Of a stretch of DNA of 64,000 nucleotides, positions 42,760 through 53,266 are shown piece after piece. A program made the translations under genes and the position numbers. Numbering within the stretch: position 1 is the stretch's first letter; every line of letters starts with the position of its first letter. Source of the stretch: Lignipirellula cremea (lineage in GTDB: Bacteria > Planctomycetota > Planctomycetia > Pirellulales > Pirellulaceae); contig NZ_CP036433.1 in assembly GCF_007751035.1 (NCBI RefSeq), forward strand, positions 5,003,001-5,067,000, given 5' to 3'. The notes beneath the pieces are model-generated. The model did not search any database. It was not told the DNA's origin and worked only from the letters and a program-made list of their open reading frames with translations.

Positions 42760-44445
42760 CTACATGACGGCGAAGTAGTTCTCGACGGCGTAGTCGAAGC
42801 TTTCATTGCTTAGCCGCAACTCCATTCGCTCATACAGGCAATGGTTTTTCACCTGCAGCAGCAAGTCACGCGGCTGGCAACAGCGGAAAGGGCGGTTGCA
42901 GCTTTTGTAGTGCGTTTCCACCAGGTAGTCGACGGTCGCCGGGTTGTATTCAAAACCCATTTTCGGCGACATCACTTCGAACAGCTGGCGGAACTCTTCC
43001 TCGGAAGGATCGATGATTTCGATCTTGTAAGGAATACGCCGCAGGAACGCGTCGTCGACCAGGTCCCGGGGTTCCAGGTTGGTGGAAAATACGATCAGCT
43101 GGTCAAAAGGCGCCTGGATCTTTTTACCGTTGGACAGATTCAGGAAGTCGTAACGTTTTTCCAGGGGGACGATCCAGCGATTGAGCAGCTCGTCGACCCC
43201 CATTTTCTGGCGGCCGAAGTCATCGATCACGAGCGTGCCGCAGTTACTTTTGAGCTGCAGCGGGGCTTCGCTAATGTTGGTGGTGGGACTGGTGGTGATT
43301 TCCAGGCTGTCCATCGTGAGTTCGCCGCCGGCGATGATCGTCGGCCGGCGAATCCGCACCCAGCGCTGATCGATGCGCGTATCGTTGTAAATGCCGGCGC
43401 CGGGGGGCAGCGGGGCCAGTTCGTGGTTCATGGGATCGAACAGGCGGATAATCTGGCCGTCGACGCCAATGGCCCGGGGGACCCAGATCGCCGTGCCGAA
43501 ACAGGAAGTAATCCGTTCTGCGATGCTGGTTTTGCCGTTGCCCGGCGCGCCAAAAAGGAACATGCCGCGGCCTGAGTTGATGGCGGGACCCAGCCGGGAG
43601 AACATCTTCTTGTTAATCAGAAGGTCGGCGAAAGCCTGCTCCAGGTCGTCCTGGGTGGGATGCTGATTTTCGATGGACTGGGCCTTCACGCTGGCGATGT
43701 AATCGTCCAGCGAAACAGGAGCCGAGCCAAAGTAGGTGCAGTCGATCGTATAACGGCGTGCGCGTTCTCGACCAAACTCCGTCAGCTGACAAACGTAATC
43801 GTTCATCATGGCGGAGCCTTTATAGGCGAGCATTTGATCCTGCTTCAGCTGACGCAGTAACGGCTCGACCAGCATAAAGGGGAGCTTGACCTGGTCGGCA
43901 ATTTCTCGCCCGCTGGCGTCGCCCCGGGCGAGCAGGTATTTCATGACCAGCATTTCGACGTCGCTATCCGACAAACCCGCGGCGCGGAACGAGGTCGGTT
44001 CGGCTGGAACAAACGAATCCGGAATGGCGGTCGACGCCGGGGGCGACGGGTGGGCGGGCATGGGAGCCGTTGGCGCCAGTCCGGAATGGACGGCGGGCGT
44101 CCCCGCGAGGGGGGCCGTCGGGGCGTTTACCCCCTGTTCGCCGCCTGCGGAAGTCAGACGGTTGATCCGTTCCAGCAAGCTATCCAGACGGGCTTCGTCA
44201 GCGCGCTGGGGAGCCGGAGCCGCGGCTTCGCTTTCCGCGGACGGTTCGGCGGGAGCTTCGTCGACATATCGCTCGTCGAGGTGCTGATCCGAGGGTTCCG
44301 CCGCGGGAGCTTGTTCCGCCATGGCATCGGACGGGGAATCGGGCGCGCCAGACCGCGTCGTCAAAACGGACCATGCGGACGCGCCTTCTTTCCGCGCTCG
44401 ACCGGTCAGCTGGGCCAGCAAACTTTTCGGATTCTCGTTGGGCAT
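42760..44445 (-). CDS. AAA+ ATPase with winged-helix-like N-terminus, paralogue 1
   Basis: The ATG at 44445 is preferred over the GTG just before it because GAGGA is then correctly spaced, giving 561 residues. The N-terminal 130 residues are low complexity (Ala, Pro, Glu). A winged-helix-like segment follows (about 165-250; [36 protein letters not shown]), then the linker [15 protein letters not shown] and the AAA+ module: Walker [10 protein letters not shown] (about residue 299), Walker [10 protein letters not shown], sensor [23 protein letters not shown]. Its closest relative in the window is at 49534. Family members are known in planctomycetes but have no assigned role to my knowledge. Confidence 0.88.
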   Translation of the reverse strand: MPNENPKSLLAQLTGRARKEGASAWSVLTTRSGAPDSPSDAMAEQAPAAEPSDQHLDERYVDEAPAEPSAESEAAAPAPQRADEARLDSLLERINRLTSAGGEQGVNAPTAPLAGTPAVHSGLAPTAPMPAHPSPPASTAIPDSFVPAEPTSFRAAGLSDSDVEMLVMKYLLARGDASGREIADQVKLPFMLVEPLLRQLKQDQMLAYKGSAMMNDYVCQLTEFGRERARRYTIDCTYFGSAPVSLDDYIASVKAQSIENQHPTQDDLEQAFADLLINKKMFSRLGPAINSGRGMFLFGAPGNGKTSIAERITSCFGTAIWVPRAIGVDGQIIRLFDPMNHELAPLPPGAGIYNDTRIDQRWVRIRRPTIIAGGELTMDSLEITTSPTTNISEAPLQLKSNCGTLVIDDFGRQKMGVDELLNRWIVPLEKRYDFLNLSNGKKIQAPFDQLIVFSTNLEPRDLVDDAFLRRIPYKIEIIDPSEEEFRQLFEVMSPKMGFEYNPATVDYLVETHYKSCNRPFRCCQPRDLLLQVKNHCLYERMELRLSNESFDYAVENYFAVM

Positions 44446-44448
44446 CAC

Positions 44449-44950
44449 ATCCTCGTTATTGGACGCGCTAGTCTGACTTTTGGCGAAATGAGCCCGCTTC
44501 TACCCGGCAGAAATGCCCATCAGTGAATACGCCACCCAAACGTAGGTCTCGCCAGCCTCCCGGTCAAACAAACTCGACTCCCGACCCTCGCGGTGGCGTC
44601 AATGCAAACGGCGCAATTGCGCCAAGCGTTACGAACGATCGCAAATTCCGACCCACAAACAGGCGTCGATCGGTTCCAGTATCGGCCTGTACGTCCCGTA
44701 GCTGGTCGCCCGGCTGGCACGGAGTCAAGTGCTAGAAAATGCGATGGATCCCGTATTTTTAGGGGGGGGGAAGGGCCGAGTCTTCCGCTGCGGGAGTTGG
44801 TCAGAAATCGGTCTAGGGGCGATTTTAGGTTCCTGCTAGACTTCCGCCCCACTCGGTTCGAGACCCAGTCAGTGGCGGACGTTATCTGCCGCGCTGTGAC
44901 TCGATTGGCGGATCACACTCTCGTTGAGACTCTTTTCGGAAAACCGCTCC
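44449..44950. other. Divergent intergenic region with palindrome and G-run
   Basis: No gene. It contains a perfect 14-bp palindrome GGCGCAATTGCGCC (44610-44623), which could be an operator, and a run of nine G (44762-44770). Promoters for the AAA+ gene and the TIGR03009-like gene should lie here. Confidence 0.5.
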
Positions 44951-46027
44951 ATGACTTTCGTCCGTACCCTTGGGACCCTCAGCGTGGGTATCGGCCTTCT
45001 GGTCGCTGTCACCGCGCCGGCGATTGCCCAGCAGAGCTATCCGCAGAATTACCCCAGTAACCAGGGTCCGCAAACGCAAGCGGTTGCGAATGGGGGCGCC
45101 GCCCTCGGGCAGCCGTTTCCCCAGAACAGTCAGCTGCAGCAGCAGACGCAGAATCGTCTGATGCCGGCGCCGTTTGGACCGCTGACCGTCGAGCACACCG
45201 AATACCTCGACAAGGTGTTAGGCTACTGGGAATACAACAGCAAAAAGATTCAGCACTACGAGTGCCAGTTCCGTCGCTGGGATTACGACCCGGTCTGGGG
45301 CCCCAAAGTGGAGCACATGACCTACAGCACCGGCATTATCAAGTATGCCGATCCGGACAAAGGGCTGTTCGAAGTGCAGAAGATCTACCATTACCGCGCC
45401 CCGGAAAAACCGGGCGACAAGCCGCAATACCTGAGCATCGACGGGGAAATCGGCGAAAAGTGGATCTGCGACGGCCGGACGATTTTTGAGTTCAAGGCTT
45501 CGCAGAAAGAGCTCCACGAAACACAGCTGCCGCCCGCCATGCAAGGCAAGGCGATCGTGGATGGGCCGCTGCCCTTTATGTTTGGCGCCGAAGCAGCGAA
45601 GATCAAAGCCCGTTACTGGGTGCACGTGATCACGCCGACAACGACCAAAGGCGAGTACTGGCTCGAGGCGTTCCCCAAGTATCGCGAGGACGCGGCTAAC
45701 TTTCAGAAGATCCACATCATTATTGATTCCAGCGACTTCCTGCCGAAGGCGCTCCAGGTGTATCCGCCTAACTACCACGAGGTGGAAAACCCGAAGCGGA
45801 CGGTGTTGATGTTCGACAACCGGAACGTCAACTCGCTGAAAGAGAAGCTGCGCGAGCTGAACCTGTGGAGCAAGGCCTTCTTCGATCCGGCGACGCCGGC
45901 TGGCTGGGTCCGCGTACAGAAGCAGTTTGGCGCGGGACCGGGACCAGGTCAGCCCGGTCAAGGCCAGCCGCAAAGCGGTCCTGCCACGAATACGGCTCGC
46001 GGGCCGAACCCGTACGCTCCTCGCTAG
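44951..46027 (+). CDS. Secreted TIGR03009-like planctomycete protein
   Basis: Starting at the ATG at 44951, the 358-residue product has a signal peptide (MTFVRTLGTLSVGIGLLVAV...AIA) and a Gln/Asn/Pro-rich segment, then a conserved domain starting LDKVLGYWEYNSKKIQHYECQF that I associate with the planctomycete-only family TIGR03009 (from memory). It resembles outer-membrane lipoprotein-carrier-like folds (YSTGIIKYADPDKGLFEVQK, WICDGRTIFEF). The C-terminus is a Gly/Pro/Gln-rich tail. Function unknown; secretion is expected. Confidence 0.8.
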   Translation: MTFVRTLGTLSVGIGLLVAVTAPAIAQQSYPQNYPSNQGPQTQAVANGGAALGQPFPQNSQLQQQTQNRLMPAPFGPLTVEHTEYLDKVLGYWEYNSKKIQHYECQFRRWDYDPVWGPKVEHMTYSTGIIKYADPDKGLFEVQKIYHYRAPEKPGDKPQYLSIDGEIGEKWICDGRTIFEFKASQKELHETQLPPAMQGKAIVDGPLPFMFGAEAAKIKARYWVHVITPTTTKGEYWLEAFPKYREDAANFQKIHIIIDSSDFLPKALQVYPPNYHEVENPKRTVLMFDNRNVNSLKEKLRELNLWSKAFFDPATPAGWVRVQKQFGAGPGPGQPGQGQPQSGPATNTARGPNPYAPR

Positions 46028-46060
46028 CCGATCAGGCGAGCGGATTTCCGCCATTTCTTC

Positions 46061-46083
46061 GCGTCGGGTGTCTTGCCCGACGC
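46061..46083. terminator. Hairpin between convergent genes
   Basis: GCGTCGGG (46061-46068) pairs with CCCGACGC (46076-46083) around a 7-base loop, between the stops at 46027 and 46151. Suited to stop transcripts from both sides. Confidence 0.55.
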
Positions 46084-46150
46084 AGCCTGCGGTCGGGCCG
46101 GCACAGAGGCTCTCGCCCGCTGTGCTTCCAGGTTGACGCAAGGCTCGCTC

Positions 46151-48370
46151 TTAGTGGGAACCCTGCAGCGTCTGGTGATGCAGGGCCGACTTGAGCTTCT
46201 CCTCGGCCGTCGCCTGGTAGGGAAGACTGCGGAACCACAGCAGCAGCAGGACTCCCAGGAAGGTGGCGGCGAGCGTCACCGCCCAGTGGTAGCCAAACGC
46301 GCCTGCCGACGGTTCCAGCACCCAACTCAGTGCGGGCAAGGCCTCGACGACCTCAGTTCCGCGTAGTCCCAGGGTGAGACTGAGCGAATTGTACACGAAG
46401 TGGAAGATCACGCCCGTCCACAAGCTGCCGGTCTGCACGACCAGATATCCCAGCACCATGCCGACCAGACAGGCCGACATCGACTGCTGCAGGATGCCAT
46501 GGGCCGCTCCAAAAAACAGGCTGCTGATAACAATCGCCGCCCACTTGTGCCCCATGTGCCGCAACCCGGACAGGATGAAGCCGCGGAACGCAAGTTCTTC
46601 GCAGATCGCCGGCAGCAAGGCCATCACGACCAGCACCATCCAGAAGTGGGGCGCGTTCGCCACCAGCTGGTTGATGAGTCCCAGCTGTTTCGCCACCTCG
46701 CCTGAGAACGGGTAAAGCTCGTGGATCATGTGCGAGAAAGCCATCCCCGCCGGGTGCAGCAAGGCGGCCAGCAAGCCAGCGCCTGCCAGCACCTTCCACT
46801 TTGGCCAGGTCAGGTTCAAGGTCTTCGCCGGGCTGCGCGTCAACATGATCGTCATCAGCAGCACGGGCGTCGCAATGAGCGCCACCAGCGTCACAATCGT
46901 GACTCCGGCAAACCCGTACCAGTTTTGCGGCATGCCTGCCATGAAGCCAGCAAAAAAGCGGATCAACAGCAGCAGCACGCCGCACAGAATGGCTTCGCCA
47001 AAGGTCGGCGTTTCATCGCGATCTCGCATCAGGTGCCGCAGCCACAGCCCCAGTCCCCAGCGTTCGCTTTCGCGGAAAATAACGGATTCATTCTGGAACT
47101 GGTCAATCGCCCAGCGGATCGCCAGCACGCAGCAGACGGCCGTCACGCTTACCACCACCGGAGCAAACGGCAGCGCTTCGCGGAACTGGCCTTCCATCAG
47201 CGACCGCAACAGCAACATCACCCCGGTGACCGGAATCAGGCTGCTGCCCAGGTCAAGTTCGGCGGCGGGCAGCATCGGCAATAGCATCAGCGGCAGCGAG
47301 GCCACCATCAGCGGCATCAGGTAGTACTGTCCCTCTTTGGCGCTGCGGGCAAAGGCCGCAATCGCCAGCGACAGCGCGCTGAACAAGGCCGAGATGGGAA
47401 TCAGGGCCAGCACCAGCCAGCCCAGCGCCACCAGCGGCGGCGGTCCAATCTGATACGCCGACATGCCCGAGGCCTGTTGCATATGCTGGAAGATAAAGCT
47501 GCCGGTCGCCCCCATGCTGATCATGTTCAGCAAGGAGGTGGTCATACTGAACGTCATGATCGTCAGCAGTTTGCCCATGACGATCTCGTTCCGACCGGCG
47601 GGACTACTGAGCAAGGTTTCCAGCGTGCCCCGTTCTTTCTCGCCGGCGCACAGATCGATCGCCGGATAAAAGGCGCCCGTCAACGCCCAGATCAGCACCA
47701 CAAACGGCAGCACTTTCGACCAGAAAGCGGCCCGCCGAGAGACCTCATGGGCGACATCGGAATTGACCACATTAAACGGCGAAGCGGCCGCCACGGGGAT
47801 GCTGCTTTCCCGCAGGCTGTCGTTCACGATCATGGCCCGCCAGCGATTGAGAATCGACTGGGCGCGTTCGGCCGCCATCCGGGACTTGTCGTTGGCGGAG
47901 TCGACAAACAGCACCGGTTCCGGCAGGGGGACTTCGTCGGCGCCGTCTCGATTTTTCAGGGAGAATCGAAAGCGGTTGAGCTCCGCCCCAAAGTTGGGAG
48001 GGAAGTAGACGATCGCATCGACCGATCGATTCCGGATCGCTGTCTCCGCCATTTCTTCCAGGCGATCCAGTCCCACGGGAAGCGTCGGCGAGACCTTGAT
48101 CGCCAGCATTTCGGCTTCGGAGTCGGTGCAGACCGACGGCGCAAAGCTCTCCCCGCCGACCAGCAGCGGGTCATCGGGCAGACCGGCGGCCCCGATCAGC
48201 CAGACTTGCGACGGGTGGTCGCGGCGGAATTGCGAGACCTGCAGCATTGCCATGCCCATCAGGGGGTATAGCAATAACGGCAACACCGCGATCGTGAATA
48301 CCGTGCGGCGATCACGCAGCTGATCCCGCAACTCGCGATGGAAAATCAGTCGGACATTCGACCAGTTCAT
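46151..48370 (-). CDS. ABC-2 exporter permease fused to CPBP intramembrane protease
   Basis: The 739-residue product starts at the ATG at 48370, overlapping the stop of the ATPase gene by ATGA. The N-terminal part (to about residue 450) is a NatB-type ABC-2 permease with a large extracytoplasmic loop after the first helix and the conserved segment [26 protein letters not shown]. The C-terminal part is a CPBP (CAAX-like) protease: EELAFRG near residue 590, FFGAAHG, and HFVYNS near 656, the three expected metal-site motifs. It should export or process a small molecule or peptide together with the ATPase. Confidence 0.9.
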   Translation of the reverse strand: MNWSNVRLIFHRELRDQLRDRRTVFTIAVLPLLLYPLMGMAMLQVSQFRRDHPSQVWLIGAAGLPDDPLLVGGESFAPSVCTDSEAEMLAIKVSPTLPVGLDRLEEMAETAIRNRSVDAIVYFPPNFGAELNRFRFSLKNRDGADEVPLPEPVLFVDSANDKSRMAAERAQSILNRWRAMIVNDSLRESSIPVAAASPFNVVNSDVAHEVSRRAAFWSKVLPFVVLIWALTGAFYPAIDLCAGEKERGTLETLLSSPAGRNEIVMGKLLTIMTFSMTTSLLNMISMGATGSFIFQHMQQASGMSAYQIGPPPLVALGWLVLALIPISALFSALSLAIAAFARSAKEGQYYLMPLMVASLPLMLLPMLPAAELDLGSSLIPVTGVMLLLRSLMEGQFREALPFAPVVVSVTAVCCVLAIRWAIDQFQNESVIFRESERWGLGLWLRHLMRDRDETPTFGEAILCGVLLLLIRFFAGFMAGMPQNWYGFAGVTIVTLVALIATPVLLMTIMLTRSPAKTLNLTWPKWKVLAGAGLLAALLHPAGMAFSHMIHELYPFSGEVAKQLGLINQLVANAPHFWMVLVVMALLPAICEELAFRGFILSGLRHMGHKWAAIVISSLFFGAAHGILQQSMSACLVGMVLGYLVVQTGSLWTGVIFHFVYNSLSLTLGLRGTEVVEALPALSWVLEPSAGAFGYHWAVTLAATFLGVLLLLWFRSLPYQATAEEKLKSALHHQTLQGSH

Positions 48371-49134
48371 TTGCAACCTGCCGCTTTCGAGTGTGCTTCT
48401 TCGCGCTCGGAGATTAGCTGAAAGAACAGCTCTTCCAGGTCGTCTTGTTCGTGTCTTTCGGCCAGTTCCTCCAGCGGCCCTTCCGCCAGAATGTGTCCGC
48501 GGTGCATGATGGCGACCCGGTCGCACAGCCTTTCTGCTTCCCGCATGATGTGCGTGGAAAAAATCACGCACTTCCCCTGGTCGCGCAGTTCAGACACCGT
48601 GTCGAGCAGCGCCCTGGCGACCAGCACGTCCAGTCCGGAGGTCGCCTCATCAAACACCAAAACTGGCGGGTCATGCACAATGGCGCGGGCGATGGAAACC
48701 TTCTGTTTCATGCCGGTCGACATTTTGGCGCCAAGCATGTCTCGGATTTCCATCATTTTCAGCCGTTTGAAAATGTGTTCCATCCGGTCATGCAGCAGGT
48801 CGTCTTCCAGGCCGAACAGGCGACCAAAGTACTCGACCATTTCCCAGGCCGTCATCCGGTCGTAAACGGCCGTGTTGGTCGACACGAAACCAATATGCCG
48901 CCGCACCAGGGAGGGCTGGGTCAGCACATCGAAACCATTCACACGGACACTGCCCAGGGTGGGGCGCAGCACCGTGCTCAGGATCCGCAGGACGGTCGTT
49001 TTGCCCGCGCCATTGGGGCCGAGCAGCCCATAGATCTGTCCGCAACTGGCGGAAAACGACACTCCGGCGACCGCGGTAAACGGGCCCGAACGGATGTCTT
49101 CGTAGGATTTTACGAGTTCTCGCACTTGTATCAT
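48367..49134 (-). CDS. ABC transporter ATP-binding protein (NatA-like)
   Basis: A 255-residue ATPase with Walker [10 protein letters not shown], the Q-loop region [18 protein letters not shown] (the usual Gln is changed), a signature [19 protein letters not shown] (variant of LSGGQ), Walker [14 protein letters not shown] and switch His in STHIM. It is of the NatA type, paired with the NatB-like permease encoded just downstream and translationally coupled. The pair is a likely ABC exporter, as in sodium or antibiotic-peptide efflux systems; the substrate is unknown. Confidence 0.92.
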   Translation of the reverse strand: MIQVRELVKSYEDIRSGPFTAVAGVSFSASCGQIYGLLGPNGAGKTTVLRILSTVLRPTLGSVRVNGFDVLTQPSLVRRHIGFVSTNTAVYDRMTAWEMVEYFGRLFGLEDDLLHDRMEHIFKRLKMMEIRDMLGAKMSTGMKQKVSIARAIVHDPPVLVFDEATSGLDVLVARALLDTVSELRDQGKCVIFSTHIMREAERLCDRVAIMHRGHILAEGPLEELAERHEQDDLEELFFQLISEREEAHSKAAGCK

Positions 49135-49533
49135 TCAGAATCTCCAGACGATGTACATTGGAACGTACCTTACAACCATGGCGCCGGAGCTTGAACGTGT
49201 GGGTTTTTACCTCCCATGCGTCGGCCTGAGGGCGTCACAATCGGCAGCTTCGTCCTCTTTTTTCACCACTGCCGACGACCGGCGTACGGACCTGGCTTTC
49301 TTGTGCAGCAGTCCGGCGATCGCGCCCTGTGATTCCTCCCGGGCGTACGATTCCGCGAGAGCTTTCGTCAGAGCTTTCGTCAGAGCTTCCGGCTGGTGGA
49401 ACTGGCCGCCGGTTTTCGTCGGGGGTTTTCGTCGGGGGGCCCGTTCTCCTGCTGCAATTGACCGCCTGATGCTGTGGTGTGAACTAGACTTCCGTATTGC
49501 CTGGTGATTTGATCGCAACCTTGCCTGCCGGAA
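49135..49533. other. Divergent intergenic region with short tandem repeats
   Basis: No gene. It has two full copies and a partial third copy of a 12-bp unit AGAGCTTTCGTC (49358-49388) and, shortly after, a duplicated GGTTTTCGTCGGGG-type unit (about 49413-49440). Promoters of the ABC and AAA+ genes are expected here. Confidence 0.6.
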
Positions 49534-50976
49534 ATGACTATTGTGACGACTATGCCGACGCATGCAGATTCGACGCCGAACCTGATCGCCCAGGGGATCC
49601 TGCGCACGCAGGGAGACTCCCCCTCGGAAACGCGCTTGCGCTCCGCCGCCGCTTTGCGGCGGGCCGGCTGCGAACCGACGCCGAAAGCGGCGGATGGCCG
49701 GCCGGTGGCGAAAACGCCGTTCGTCCCGCTGGCTCCTCGTTCGCTGGAGGAGATCGGGATCCCCACGGCCGAGATCGAAACGCTCATCCTTCGTTATCTG
49801 CTGTTCGCCGGATCCAGCAGCGGCCGCCGGATCGCCGATCAAATTCGTTTGCCGTTTGGGTTGCTCCGCGACCTGTTCCAGGCGATGAAAACGCAGATGC
49901 TGGTCGCTTATCGGGGGACCGCCGGCGCCAGCGACTATGAGTATGAACTGTCGTCCAGCGGGGTGGAAAAAGCCCATGCGTGCAACGGCCGCTGTACGTA
50001 CTTCGGATCCGCTCCCGTCGCCCTGGAGGATTATATCTGGGGGATCGAGCAGCAGTCAGTGCGGCAGACCCGTCCCAAGATGCGGCAGATCGCCGAGGCT
50101 TTCCAGGACATGGTGCTGTCCACGGCCGTCCTGAGCCAGGTGGGGCAGGCGATTCACGCCGGCAAAGGGCTGTTCCTGTACGGAGCGCCTGGCAATGGGA
50201 AGACGACGATCGCGGAACGCGTTATTCGCGGCATCAGCGAGCACTTGTGGATTCCTCGCACGATTACCGTCACGGGGGAAATCATTCGCCTTTATGATCC
50301 CAGCAATCACGAAGAAGTCCCGATCCAGCCGGACGAGAAGCTGGCGTCGAAAGAGATCGATCGCCGCTGGATTCGCATTCGCCGTCCCACGGTCGTCGTC
50401 GGCGGCGAACTGACGATGGCCCATCTGGAGATCACCCACAATCAGCAGACAGGCATCAATGAAGCGCCCATGCAGCTGAAAAGCAACGGCGGCGCGCTGG
50501 TCGTCGACGACTTTGGCCGGCAACGGGTGAGCACGGTCGAGCTGCTGAACCGCTGGATCGTTCCGCTGGAAAAAGGCTACGACTTTTTAACGCTGCCTTC
50601 GGGCCGGCAGATCCAGACGCCGTTTGACCAGATACTGGTTTTCGCCACCAACCTGGAGCCCAGCGACCTGGTCGATGAGGCTTTTCTCCGCCGGCTGCCT
50701 TACAAGATCGAGGTGGTCGACCCGACGATTGATCAGTTCCGCTCGCTGTTCGAAAGCCAGGCGCCCCGTTTTGAGCTGCAGTTCGACAGCAAGGTGTTCG
50801 ACTACCTGCTGGAGCACCATTACCGGCCGTTCAATCGCCCGCTGCGTTACTGCCATGTCCGCGACCTGCTGACCCAGGTGAAGAACTACTGTGAGTTCCT
50901 GGAATGCGGCTACCTGTTGAACGTAGAAACGATCGACGTGGCCGCCAGAAACTACTTCGCTGGCCTGGCCTGCTAA
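49534..50976 (+). CDS. AAA+ ATPase with winged-helix-like N-terminus, paralogue 2
   Basis: The 480-residue product is built like the protein at 42760-44445: a winged-helix-like segment (about 80-150; SGRRIADQIRLPFGLLRDLFQAM), the shared linker [15 protein letters not shown], Walker [10 protein letters not shown] (about residue 220), Walker B LVVDDFGRQ and ATNLEPSDLVDEAFLRRLPYKIE. It lacks the long N-terminal low-complexity extension of paralogue 1. The two face away from each other around the TIGR03009-like gene and the ABC exporter. The start ATG has a weak ribosome-binding site; an in-frame ATG 18 bases downstream is an alternative. Confidence 0.88.
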   Translation: MTIVTTMPTHADSTPNLIAQGILRTQGDSPSETRLRSAAALRRAGCEPTPKAADGRPVAKTPFVPLAPRSLEEIGIPTAEIETLILRYLLFAGSSSGRRIADQIRLPFGLLRDLFQAMKTQMLVAYRGTAGASDYEYELSSSGVEKAHACNGRCTYFGSAPVALEDYIWGIEQQSVRQTRPKMRQIAEAFQDMVLSTAVLSQVGQAIHAGKGLFLYGAPGNGKTTIAERVIRGISEHLWIPRTITVTGEIIRLYDPSNHEEVPIQPDEKLASKEIDRRWIRIRRPTVVVGGELTMAHLEITHNQQTGINEAPMQLKSNGGALVVDDFGRQRVSTVELLNRWIVPLEKGYDFLTLPSGRQIQTPFDQILVFATNLEPSDLVDEAFLRRLPYKIEVVDPTIDQFRSLFESQAPRFELQFDSKVFDYLLEHHYRPFNRPLRYCHVRDLLTQVKNYCEFLECGYLLNVETIDVAARNYFAGLAC

Positions 50977-51069
50977 CGAACGAGTCCTGGTCAAACCGTT
51001 TCGCTGTCTACGAACCGTACGGCGGAGATATCGACAGCCGGCAATGCAAAGTCGACTGTCGGCTCTGGC

Positions 51070-51825
51070 TCAAGTGATGATGCGCAGCCGCTCGTTTTTC
51101 AGGCTCGTTACAATGAAATCGATCGCCCTGGGCGCCATCAGGCTGTAGTACTCAAAGGAGTGCCCGCCGCCGGCCGTTTCCAGCTCGCACGTGTGCGGGA
51201 TGCCCAGGGAATACAGCTTCATGCGCAGTCGATCCACGCTGTCCCACCAGCGGTCGTCGGTCAGGCAGCAGCAGAAGAACTGGTGCCGGGGCCAGTTCAG
51301 CGGGTGAATATGCAAGGTGGCCGAATCCTGCCGGGCCGCCTCGGGGTCGTCGTACATTTGCGAGATCGTTTCATCGTCGGGATCGTAGAAACGCTTGTAG
51401 TAGTCGACCGCTGGCGAAATGGCTGCTGTCACGGGAAATAGCTGCGGGTGCTTGTACGCCAGTCGCAGCGCCCCCTGGCCGCCCATGCTGGTCCCCAGAA
51501 GGGCGAGTTTCGAAGAATCGGCCCCCATCCGCTCGCGAATAAAGGGCAATACATTCTTCAAAATGTGCTGCTCGGCCGTCAACTGCGGATCAAATTCATC
51601 CAGCTGGATATCAGTCCACCAGCTGCGCTGCGTATGCGGCGCTATGCAGGGCAATCCATGTTTTTCGAACTGCTCGATAAACGCGGTTTTATCGGTGAGC
51701 GACTGCAGGTGGACGCCATGCAGGTACAGCACCACGTACCCCTGCGGGTTGCGGACCGAGGGTTCGTAGATATCGCAGTCGTGGCCGGCGATCTTTTCGA
51801 CCGTCCATTTTCCCGTTCGATTCAT
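51070..51825 (-). CDS. Esterase-fold alpha/beta hydrolase
   Basis: A 251-residue hydrolase with no signal peptide. The nucleophile elbow is GTSMGG, the acid is likely Asp in CLTDDRWW, and the histidine is in AGGGHSFEYYSL, giving the complete triad in order. LYLHGVHLQS supplies an oxyanion segment. The size and the short cap are like those of the esterase D / S-formylglutathione-hydrolase family, which also has a GTSMGG-like elbow. The substrate is unknown. It is convergent with paralogue 2 of the AAA+ pair. Confidence 0.85.
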   Translation of the reverse strand: MNRTGKWTVEKIAGHDCDIYEPSVRNPQGYVVLYLHGVHLQSLTDKTAFIEQFEKHGLPCIAPHTQRSWWTDIQLDEFDPQLTAEQHILKNVLPFIRERMGADSSKLALLGTSMGGQGALRLAYKHPQLFPVTAAISPAVDYYKRFYDPDDETISQMYDDPEAARQDSATLHIHPLNWPRHQFFCCCLTDDRWWDSVDRLRMKLYSLGIPHTCELETAGGGHSFEYYSLMAPRAIDFIVTSLKNERLRIIT

Positions 51826-52012
51826 TGTTTTAGATTCCTTTGGGGAATCGCAAGATTAACTCAGGTTTTCCCCCGTCGCTTCGCAACAGGAAGCACAACC
51901 TATACTTTCCAGGGATCAGTATACAGGGTTCCTGCTGTTAACGTCTTTCCCTTGCGGGTTTGCCCTGCGAACTTTTGATGGTCCCTGGGAAGCTCCGCCG
52001 CGGTTTGCACCT

Positions 52013-53266
52013 ATGTATGAAATATTTATCCTGTTTTTGGTGCTGCTGATCGGGGTCGCCAACCTTGCTCTAGGGTATGCGGTCACCGCCCTGCTGGGAA
52101 TAGGTCCGCGCACGCAGGAACAACTGCAGCGGGCGCTGGCCCCGCGGAGGGTGATGGTGGTCCCTTCCCAGCGCGTTGAGCCGCCGGAAGAAACAGATGC
52201 GGTCGCAGGACCCGATTCGGCAACGCCGCCTCCGGTGGCGGCCCAGGTAGACAAAGACGCGGTGATGGCCCGGTGCGGCGAGATCCTGGAGGAACTCCAC
52301 CGATCCGATATCCAGATGGCGAATCTTGACGACCGACTGCGGCTGGCGGTCGCGGAACCGGCCGCGGAAGCGACCGCTCAATTTGCGGAACTTCTCAGCG
52401 CCGAGACTTACCTTCACCTGGAACGCTTGAACCGTGCAATTGAACCGCTGCTGCGATACGAAGGCAGTGAAAGGTTCTTGCAGATCCGCACCCAGGCCCA
52501 GGCATGCGTCGACCTGGCGGTGGTGGAAACCAACACCACGCTGGCTGACCTGGAAGAACATGCGACTGCCGAAATAGAAACGCGACTCCCTCACCTGGCG
52601 AGCTCGCTCGAACGGATCCGGGAAACGTGCTGCCGGATGCGGGATCTGCTCGAAGAATCTGTAGCCGGGATCCTGCTCGCCGAACGCAAGCCGGAAGCGA
52701 TCGAAGCGCGACTCAAGGTCGATCGCTTCCCCAAAATCGCCAGTCGACTGGGCTGGGAAATTGCTTTCGCCGCCCAGCAGGCCGATCCCGAAGTCAACAT
52801 GACGTCGCATACGGCCGTACTGTTCGACCTGGACCACCTGACGAAGATCGTCGGCGAATACGGCGTCCGCGTGGGCGATTGCCTGCTGGAAAACCTCGCC
52901 GGAAAAGTGGGAGACCAGTTCAAAAAGGACACGACCGTCGCCCGGATTATGGGACGCAGATTCTTGCTGCTGTGCTGCAGTCGCAGCGTCGACGATGCGG
53001 CCCAGTCGGTGGAGCAAGTGCGGCAAAGTCTGGAACATACGGAGTTCCGCGACGGCGACGACTCTTTTGCCTGTACGACCTGCGCCGCTGTGGTCGCGAT
53101 CCAGGAAGAGGACACGGTCGAGCTCCTGCTGGAACGGCTGGAAATGACGCTGCAGGAAGCGAAAAACTATGGACGGAACCGCACCTTTGTTTGCGAAACC
53201 GATTGCCCCGTACCCGTGAATCCGCCCAAGCTCTCTATCGAGAAACGGGCCATCTACCTCCAGTAG
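52013..53266 (+). CDS. Membrane-anchored protein with degenerate GGDEF domain
   Basis: The 417-residue product has one N-terminal membrane helix (about 4-28; FILFLVLLIGVANLALGYAV), a long helical linker with coiled-coil character (about 80-260) and a C-terminal GGDEF-like domain. FDLDHLTKIVGEYGVRVGDCLLE matches the strand and helix that precede the active site, and EAKNYGRNRTF is the usual end of the domain. The signature itself is MGRRF instead of GGDEF, so cyclase activity is very unlikely. It may instead bind nucleotide or serve as a signalling scaffold. Confidence 0.85.
   Translation: MYEIFILFLVLLIGVANLALGYAVTALLGIGPRTQEQLQRALAPRRVMVVPSQRVEPPEETDAVAGPDSATPPPVAAQVDKDAVMARCGEILEELHRSDIQMANLDDRLRLAVAEPAAEATAQFAELLSAETYLHLERLNRAIEPLLRYEGSERFLQIRTQAQACVDLAVVETNTTLADLEEHATAEIETRLPHLASSLERIRETCCRMRDLLEESVAGILLAERKPEAIEARLKVDRFPKIASRLGWEIAFAAQQADPEVNMTSHTAVLFDLDHLTKIVGEYGVRVGDCLLENLAGKVGDQFKKDTTVARIMGRRFLLLCCSRSVDDAAQSVEQVRQSLEHTEFRDGDDSFACTTCAAVVAIQEEDTVELLLERLEMTLQEAKNYGRNRTFVCETDCPVPVNPPKLSIEKRAIYLQ

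Noticed and set aside
44820-44880. tRNA-like segment with GGTTCGAGACC
   Set aside because: The T-loop-like string is not accompanied by an acceptor stem or an anticodon arm in the right places.
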